The position numbers were made by a program, and so were the translations under genes. Under the pieces are notes generated by a model. That model was given only the letters and a program-made list of their open reading frames with translations, was not told the origin of the DNA and made no database searches. A DNA stretch of 64,000 bases, taken from the NCBI RefSeq assembly GCF_035920445.1, contig NZ_CP109162.1, forward strand, positions 7,998,001-8,062,000, read 5' to 3'. Numbering within the stretch: position 1 is the stretch's first letter; every line of letters begins with the position of its first letter. This DNA is from Nocardia sp. NBC_01730 (GTDB lineage: Bacteria > Actinomycetota > Actinomycetes > Mycobacteriales > Mycobacteriaceae). Shown here in pieces: positions 54,001-63,000 of this stretch.

Positions 54001-57000
54001 GACGGGTGGGGGTCCTCGGCGCTACCAGCACCGAATTCGCGCCGACGCCCCGAGAAGAACGAGTACCGCTGCGCGGCTTCGTATTCGATCGCCACGGTGA
54101 TCGAGAGCACCGTCTGGGCGATGCCGCCCGCAGCACGCTGGATGACCTGGTGTCGCACTATCAGGAGACGGCGCGAGAAGGGCGGAGGCTGCAACGGCAG
54201 ATAGACGCGATCCTGTGGGAGATGAATGTCGAGGCCGATACCGATGACATCGACCTCGGCGAGCTGGTGGCCGAGCTACGGGGCAGATCCGAGAACACGG
54301 ATGCGGATCTGCGGGCGATCGCGGAGTTGGAGTCCATTGTCGACAGCAGCTCGTTCAGCAAACTCGCCGATATTGTGGCGGACGCCGAGGCGGTCATGGC
54401 GGCCGGCGCAGTCGCGGCGCCGGCCGCGCGGGAGGTGCGACCGGACTGGTACCGGCATGCGCTGACCGCAAAATTCTCGGGCTCGGCACCGCTCGATCTC
54501 GCGTCTCCCACAGCCAACGGGCACTCCAGCCTCGTTCTCACCGCTGATGTCGTCGACTGGCAGGCCGAGGAACTGCTCGGTAGGTCTGCCTGCCATCTTC
54601 TGGCTGGTGCCTTGCGCAGCATGACCGGATGGGATGTCGTCACGATAGACCGACTCGAGGACGGGAACTGGGTACCGGCGCACAGCGGAGTACTCACTCC
54701 CGACGGCGATGTCATCGATATCTTCGGGCGCACCGAGCTGGCGGCCGTCGAAGCCAGATATGGTTCCGAGCAGACCGTGCGACATCGGATAGTGCCCAGT
54801 GATCGCATTCCCGGCGATGTGATGCTGGGAATGGAAGAGGTCCGCGGCAACGGTCTGTGGTGGGCAGCCGTCCAGGGGGAGTACGGCACCGCAATCGTGA
54901 GCCAGTTCGCGCGGCACCTGTTGCGTATCCATGGCTATGCGGAAATCGCCGAAGCCGTGTCGCGTGGGGAAGACGCGACCGTGCTTGCCCGGAATTACCA
55001 ATCGACACGGCAAGTCGAGAATATCGACCCGTTGCGGCGCGAATTCTCCGATTTCCAGCGGCGGATGTTCGACGCCGCGGAGGACGACGGCGACCGGCGG
55101 GTGTTGGCGCAAGCGAATCCGATATCGATCCGGCAGGGCTTCGAGGCCTTGCCCGCGCAGCTGCGCGACACCGCGATACTCCGATTCGGAGCAGCAAAGA
55201 CGATCACCGAGACCGCCGACGAGCTGGGGATCACCCGGGAACGGGCGGCGGAAACGCTGCGCATGGTGGCCAGGACCGTCGCCGAAGCGGTGCGACAGCA
55301 GCAGTTCGAGGCGAACACGGCCGGCTGGGACCGTCCGACCCGGCGTGCGGTGGCCCGGCACGCCGGGGTCGGCGCCACCACCGTGCACCGTGTCGTCCAC
55401 GACCTGCCCGGGGTGTCCACCGAAACCCGGCAGCGGGTCCGCCGGGCCATCCTGGAACTCGCCGAGCTGCCAGGTGTCGAACTCGGCCACGGCTTGTCGG
55501 TGCATGCGGTGGCTCATCATCTGGGTATCCCGGCCGCCACCGTGGCCCATGCGATTGCCGGTCATCCATGGAGCAGCACCGAGACCCGAATCCGAGTGCA
55601 TGAGGCCATCGAGGCACTTGGTGGCACCCCACCGGAAACACTGCCGTCCCGGGAGACCGTCGAACCGAAGCAGGTGTTCGGCAAGCGGGTCACCGAAGTG
55701 GTGAACGACGGGGTGTTCGCCGGAGGTTGGGTGGATCCGGCCGCGCATCTGGATGACGGCCGGAAGAACTGTGGGCCGTTGGTGCAGTGGCAGGTCAAGG
55801 AGTTCCTTGGCGCGGCCGGTGCGGACATCGACCCGGCAGATTCGAACGAATTCCGCTTCCGCGAGGCCGGGATGACCGCCGGTGAGTTCGCGGCACGTTT
55901 CAAGGGGCGCTGGGCGCGTGATCGGTTCCGGGTCGGCTCCGCAGGATTGGCGGGGGTAGTACGCCATGTGTGGTCGCACGGTGGGCTGGTCGCCGGAGCG
56001 ATGGAGTTCCCTGGCAAGGGTGCACACGCGTTCGCGGTGTTCAAGGTCACCGAGGACTATGCCGCCCGGCATCCGGAGCTGGGCCTGCACGTCGGTGAGA
56101 TCGTGGTGTTCGACAACGCCGTGGGCGGTTTGATCCGCGGTGCGGACGTGGACGACTGGGTGCGCCTGGCGGGTGCGGGCGTCGGAGAGGTGCACGGCAT
56201 CGTCTTCGGTGCGGACGGCAAACCGGACCTTCCGTTGGACGGCGACGGGCCGTCCGGCCGTGGTCCGGTGGGACCGATCGGGGCTCGGCCGGATCGGCAC
56301 TTGCGCCCCGTGTCGGATCCGGGGGTCGAACCCGAGCCCGACCCGGCATCCGAACCCGAACCTCCGGTCCTGGGGGCGAAGCTGCTGGAGCTGCGCAGCT
56401 TCCTGAACGAGCGGCAGCTACAGCTGTACCCGGCGCTGTCCCGGGAATCGGTGCTGGGTCCGCACGGGTTGGCGTGGCTGCAGGCGCGCCGCGACAGCCT
56501 GGCCGAGATTTTCGCCCGGGAGTGCAAGGTACTGCCGACGCAGTTGACGCCGACGCGGGTCACCGAGCTGGTTCTCGATCTGTCGTCTCTGAACCGCGAT
56601 CCGGGCGCAGGCCCCCGGCTGCAAGAGACCGACCGGCTTATTGCGGCGGAACGGGAGTTCATCACCGCGGACATCTTGTTGGCGCGCGTCGACGAGTTGG
56701 ACAGCAGGCTGCGGGCGGAAACCGATCCCGACGAGCTGGAGCGGCTGACCCGACTGGCCCGGCATCTCGACGAGGTGGCTGGACAGCGCCTGGCGCAGCA
56801 CAGCCGAGCGGAAGCAGAACTCGGCAAGGGCGAAGCGGCCGCCGCGCGGCTGGACTGGCAGACGGAGGATCTGGGTCCGGTCGAACTGTGGCCGAAAGTG
56901 GCGAAATACTGGATCGGGTTCTTCGAAGAGCAGGTGCGCGGTGGGCTCAGCGCCCGGCGGCTGGCCGACTTCTTCGGTGGGCACGCACCGCGGCACTTCT

Positions 57001-60000
57001 TCCGTCATGAACTGGAGCAGTTGCTCGAGGCGGTGGCTCCGCGCTCGCGGTGGGAACCCGGTCTGCACGAGAACATCCGCGGGCTGTTGGCGCTGCACGA
57101 CCTGCAGTCCGCGGCCGAGGAGTACCTCGAGTCGTCCGGAGCGGTTGAACAGCTCGACCGGGACCTCGCGCACTATTCCGCCGAGGTCGGACTGCGGCCG
57201 GTGCTGCCGGACCTGCCGGCGCCCGGGGCACGCGAACGGGCCGACCGGATCTGGCAGCGGGTCTACGACTTCGACAGTGTCGGCGAGTTTTTCGTCGCGC
57301 TGAGCGAGGACGAGCGGTGGGCGCTGGTCTCCGGTGGCCTGCCGGACCACGCCGTCGACGTGGCGAGTCTGCCCGTCCGCTGGCGCAATCGGATCAACCG
57401 GTACGAACTCGCCCGGCGCCAGGCCGCCGGCCAGGACATCAGCCGGGAACTGGCGAAGCTGGCCGAAGCGGAGCAGCAGGCGGTGCGGCTGCCCGGCCAT
57501 CCGGCGGTGCACCTGCTGCGGATCGACCGAATGGTGCTGGCCTTCGGCGACATCGACACCGCCGATCACATCGCGGTGCACCGTCGTGACGAGCGCAGGC
57601 CCATGGCGGCCGGGATCGCGTTTGCCGCACCGGAATTCTTGGACGTGTTGTCCACTGAGGACGCCGATCAGCCGGCGCTGGTGGTGTTGACCGAGCCCGA
57701 TGAGTTCGGGGCCGACGTGACCGAAGAAACCCGGCGCTGGGCACCGACCCGCCGGCTCTACGACCCGCACCGGTGGGTCGGCACACCCGTTGTCGACCTG
57801 CGGACAGAGGCCGACAACGCAGCCTGGGGGGGCTTGTCGGCAGTGCCGGGACCGGTTCCGGCCGATTTCGAGGGGCTCGCGGACTACCGTGGGCCGAACC
57901 GGTCCAGGGCGCTGTCGCTGCTGGAGCATGCCTTGGAAGGCGAATCCGCGGACTGCGCCGACCAGGTCATGATCAATGCCGGAGTGGATCCGGAGTCGAT
58001 CCGTGGCTCGAACCTGCCCGGGTGGTCCGCCGACGAGTTCAGCGCCGGGATGCAGGGTGTGTGGTTCGGTTTCGAATCCGACGACCTGCCGCAGGCGCGG
58101 CAGGGTCTGTGGTATCCGCGCGGCCTCGGATCCGAAACCTCGACCGCGGTGGACAAGATCGCCTTGCAGCTGACCCGGATGTTCCCCGGTGCGGTGGCCA
58201 CGGTGGTCGAGGAATATGCCAGGGGATCCGAATCCGCGAATGTGGTGGGCGCGCACACCTACGAACTGGAATACCAGGGCAAGGACCACCTCGGCCGCCC
58301 GATCATCATCGAACGGCGTTGGGTGCGAACCGAGGCGACGACCGGCACTCTGGAACGCCCGAAGGCGAAGAAGGTCGACACCCGCTACGTGTGGGGCGTG
58401 GACCGGCCCGACGTGCACAGGGCCTACGCGATGTTCCGCTTCGCGGACGACACTCCGTTGCTGCCACCGGAGCACGGGCGGGCCGAATACACCGAGAACA
58501 ACGGCGAAGCCGGGGTCGACAAGCCGCGCACCCGGATCGGGCGGGAACTGCCGCCGATTGGTGACGGTGACGCTGAGTGGGGCGGAATGTTGCCGCCGAT
58601 TGGTGACGGTGACGGTGAGAGCGATGGTCGGGCGGGGGTTGCCGATCCGGATGGTCGGCTGGGTGGGATGTTGCCGCCGATCGGCGGGGAGGTCGACAGT
58701 GACCTGCAGCAGGTCAGCAGGTTGGCTGGGGCGAGTTACACCGCCGATCTGCGGTATGCCCGCCTGCGCCGCGAACGAGACGATCTGATCGTTGACCTGG
58801 CCCTCGAAGCAGGTCTGAACCCGAATCGGCCCCTGGCTGAACTGCGGCAGCAGCTGGCGACCCGGCCCGAGGCCACCGATCAGCTGCGGGCGCTCGATGA
58901 CCAGGAGCAACTGCACCTGCGGCTGCGCGAGGCGAGCCGCGCGCATACCGACGCGCTGGCGGATCAGGCGGCACTGGCGACCCAGGACCCGGAAACGGTG
59001 GATGTCGCCACCCACCACCGAGCCCGGGCACGGGTCGCGGCCGCGGCCCAGGAGCTGGAAGACATTGTGGCGCGGTTGGGAATCCGTGAGGGTGGCCTCG
59101 GCCACCACGCGGAAGCTGTGGCGGCGGTGCAGACGCTGGCCGACGTTGTCGGTGACGAGCACGTCCGGCGTCCGGATTACGTGGCCTTCGGTAGTTCCCC
59201 CGGGGATGTGCCCAGCAGCCTCGATGCCCGGATGCTGCGTTATCCGAGCCACGACTACCTGGTGCGGGAGCTGGTGCACCTCGGCCCGGGTGCTGCTGCG
59301 CTGGTGGTGGACGCGTCCGCGACCGGGGTCCGTTATTACGTGCTGACCAACCGCGACGGTGTGATTCTCGAAATCGACCGCAGCACTGGGGAAGTGGCGC
59401 CGTTCGTCCCCGACTCCGATGACCGGCGGATCCTGGAAGGCGCGTTCTACGGTCCGGACGGTCCGGTTCATCCGAAGGACGGCGACTGGGACCCGGCCCC
59501 GCAGTTCGACCCGACCAGCTCGCTGGAACAGCGTCGGGAAGAGGCGTTCCGGCTCTACGCCGCCACCCAGGCTCAGCTGCAGCAGCACGGGCGTATCGAT
59601 GATGCTCTCGGGCGGCTGGACGGTCTCGCCGCGCAGCGGCTGACGGCGATGCTGGACCACCACGTCACTACGCTCGAATACCAGGAACTGGCAAAGAAAC
59701 TCGGCCTGGACTCCCGGACGTTGAGCAAGCAGCAGCTGGCGCAGCTGCGTCGGACACCGATGCCCCCAGTGCAACAACGCGACAACGAGTTCCAGCGGGC
59801 AGCCGATGCGTCGATGCCCACGCAACCGTGGTCCGAGCTGGCCCTGCTCGCCGCCGAGCTGGAGCGACTGGACGGGCAGGTGCGCGAGCTGGACCGACAG
59901 ATCGCCGCGGCCGTCGAGGCGCTGCCGGACCCTGCGGTCGGCCCCGGCGCCCTGGACCGATTCTGTGCGGCGGCGGCGGTGATGGTGCTGGCGACCGTGA

Positions 60001-63000
60001 CCGGCAATCCGGACATCGGGCGACTCGATTGGGACAACAGCGAACGGGGCACCCCGAACTACGCGACCGCCGCAGTGCTCGGCGCCCAGCTGCGCAGATT
60101 CCCGGGTGGAGACGAACAGATGCGGCGGGTGCTGTCGGCCCTCGGCGACGGCGCGTCCATCCTGATCTCGGACAACTACCGGGGCGAGGCCGGGGCGCAT
60201 GTGTACGCGATGGTCAACGTGCGCGGGCGGATCATCGTCGTCGACTGGGGTACGCAGATCAAGGGTGCCCGGCCGAACGCAGGCGTGGATGTCGAAGTGG
60301 CCGAAGGCTTCGTGTTTTTCGGCCGTAATCCGTTGCACCCGATGGACTCCGAGGTCCGGGCGCGGCTGGACACGCTGACCCGGGAGCGTGCGGGTGCACT
60401 GCGAGCCGGAAATACCGCCGATGCGGATCAGCTGCACCGTGCCGCCTACGGCCTGCTCCACGGTTCCGGCCGGACCGAAGCGCCGCAGTATTCGACCGGG
60501 TTCGACAGCTCCTACCGGTCGCTGCTCCAGGACCTCGACCGCACGCTGTTGCAGCAGGTGCTGGGCCCGCTGACCGACCGGGTGCATATCGTCGACCGAA
60601 ACACCCGCTATGACATCGGCTTCGACACCGAAGGCATGCTCTGGTCGGAAATAGACGACCTGCGGGAACAGCTGCAGGCGCTGGGCCCGGCGCTGCAGCG
60701 GGTCGGCTGGGGCGAATGGCACCGGATCACGCTCGACAAGCTTGCCGGTGCCGCCCGCAACGCTCCCGCACCGCGGACTGTTGAACCCCCGGAGCCCCCT
60801 CGGCTGTCGCCGGATCCGGAGGCCCGCCGCTTGCCGTTGCCGCCGGAAGGCGATGGCGTCGCGGAGTGGATGAACGTCACCGGGCACGCGCCGGATGTCA
60901 AGGGCGGTCCGTTCAACTGCGGTCCTCTGGTGCAGTGGTTCGTCCGCGATGCCGCCCCCGGCAGCGCGGGCGCGGCGATGGCCCCGGCGGATTGGAACGA
61001 TCAGGCTATCGCGATGTCCGGTATGGACAAGGTCGAGTTCGTCGCGGGCATGAATATCGGTTGGGCCGAGCAGCACTTCGGTATCGGTATCGCGGGCCTG
61101 GCCGCCATGGTCGAGCACGTACGCCTAGTTGGTGGGGTTTTGGTCGGCGGTGTCGACCCGGACGGTAACGGTCTCGGTCACGCCTTCGCTGTGGCGAGGG
61201 TGGATGAGGATTTCGCCAGGAAGATGAACGCCTTGCCTGCCTCGGCGCGTGGTGAGGCCTTCGAGGTGGGCGAGGTGGTTGTCTTCGACAACGCCGGAGG
61301 TGGTTTGCTGCGCGGTAAGGCGGTCGAGGACTGGGTGGTCTCCGGTTGGGTCGGTTTCGCGGAGGTCCACGTGGCGGGCCTGGATGCCGACGGCTCGGCG
61401 ATGGTGCGTGAGGATGAACTCGCCGCCGAGGTACAGGCACGGCGAGGTCCGGCGCCGAAGCTGGGAGCGGGACCAGATCCGTCGGACCCGTCGAACACGG
61501 ACGCCCCCGGCGACGGCACTGAGGGACGACAGCCAGACCCCGGACGGATGGCCGAGGAGCAGGACGCAGACCCGTCCGTCGACCAGTTGGAAGCCGAATC
61601 TCGCAGCCCGCTGGACGAGATCGAACGGCACGCCGACAAGCCATCGGCCACTGTTCCCGATCCGGAAGGCGATGGTTCGACGCTGCCGACCGCACCCCGC
61701 GACCAGCCACACCCTGAATCCGGTGATCCCGAAACCGCGGCCGCCACCGTCGAAGCGGAGGCGTTCGAGCTGCCGCCGCAGCTGGTTGCCCTGTACGGCG
61801 ACCTGCGGGACGAGCCACAGCGCTTCCGGGGCGACCTCGAGGACTATATCGACCTGTATCGCCGCCACTACGGACTGGACACGACCGTGGATGCGGCGGA
61901 TGTCGTGGCGGATCTGCTGCTTCCCGGGTCACTGACCTGGCATTTCTGGTTCACCGAGCTCTCGGGGGCACGTGATGCGTTGGCCGCGTGGTTCGGGATA
62001 TCGCCGGAAGAGCTGATGGACGACGACGCGGTCGAGGAAGAACTCGCGAACCGGCGAGGGGCGAACGGCGAGGTGGAGGAGAAATTCGAGCGGCTGCACA
62101 AGATCATGCAGTGGGTCGCGAAAGCCGGCCGCTTGCAGGGACGGGCCGAGGAGATCGGCGCGTTGGCCGAGGCGCTGCGCGGTGCCCGGGCGCGGTTCGA
62201 GCAGGGTGTAGGGTCCGTCGACGGTATCCGTCGGCTGACCGCACAGGCTGCTCGACTCGACGCGGTGGCAGGCCGGATCCGGCAGTTGGAGAACTTCCGG
62301 GCACCGATCGGGCAGCAGTTGGATCTTGCCGCCGACGCCGAACGGGCCGCGCAGCTGACGCAACTGCGCGAACAGTTGCGCACCGGACTGGAGGAGTTGG
62401 CGCTCGACCCGGTCGGTGCGGTCCGGGACGCGGCCGGTGTCACCGTGGGAACCGAATTGCTGCGCGCCAGGGCCGAAGCATTGGTGGCGCGTGGTACGGC
62501 CAGGGAGCAGTTCTCCGATACCAGTGCCGCCCTGCGTGAGCCGGTCGACCGGACGGACCTGCGGGCCGAACATGCCCGGCTGCACGAGGAACGGGTACTG
62601 AAGCTGGCCGGTATCGCCGCGATGCTCGGCGTGTCGCCGGAACAGCTGACACCGGGCCTGATCGCGGCGACAGCGGTGGAATTGTTCGACCGCGAAGCCG
62701 GCCTGGCGTGGGAAGCGACAGTGCGGCGGCTGGAGGACCTCGACACGCTCCTGCGGGTGCTCGATGCCTTCGTCGCCGCGGACGATCGGGTGCGCCGGAT
62801 CGACGCCGCCGAAGCCGCGTTGGCGCAGGTGGCCGCCCAGCGCGGCGTGGCGCGCACCCGGTACACAGAAGCTCACCGCGCCCATCGGAAACGCTTTGGT
62901 GACAAGCAACTCCCGCCGCGGCCGGACCATGTGTCGACGGCGTTGCGAGAACAGCTCAGGGCAGCTTTCGTGGCAGTGACGCAGTTGCCGGGGTGGAGCG

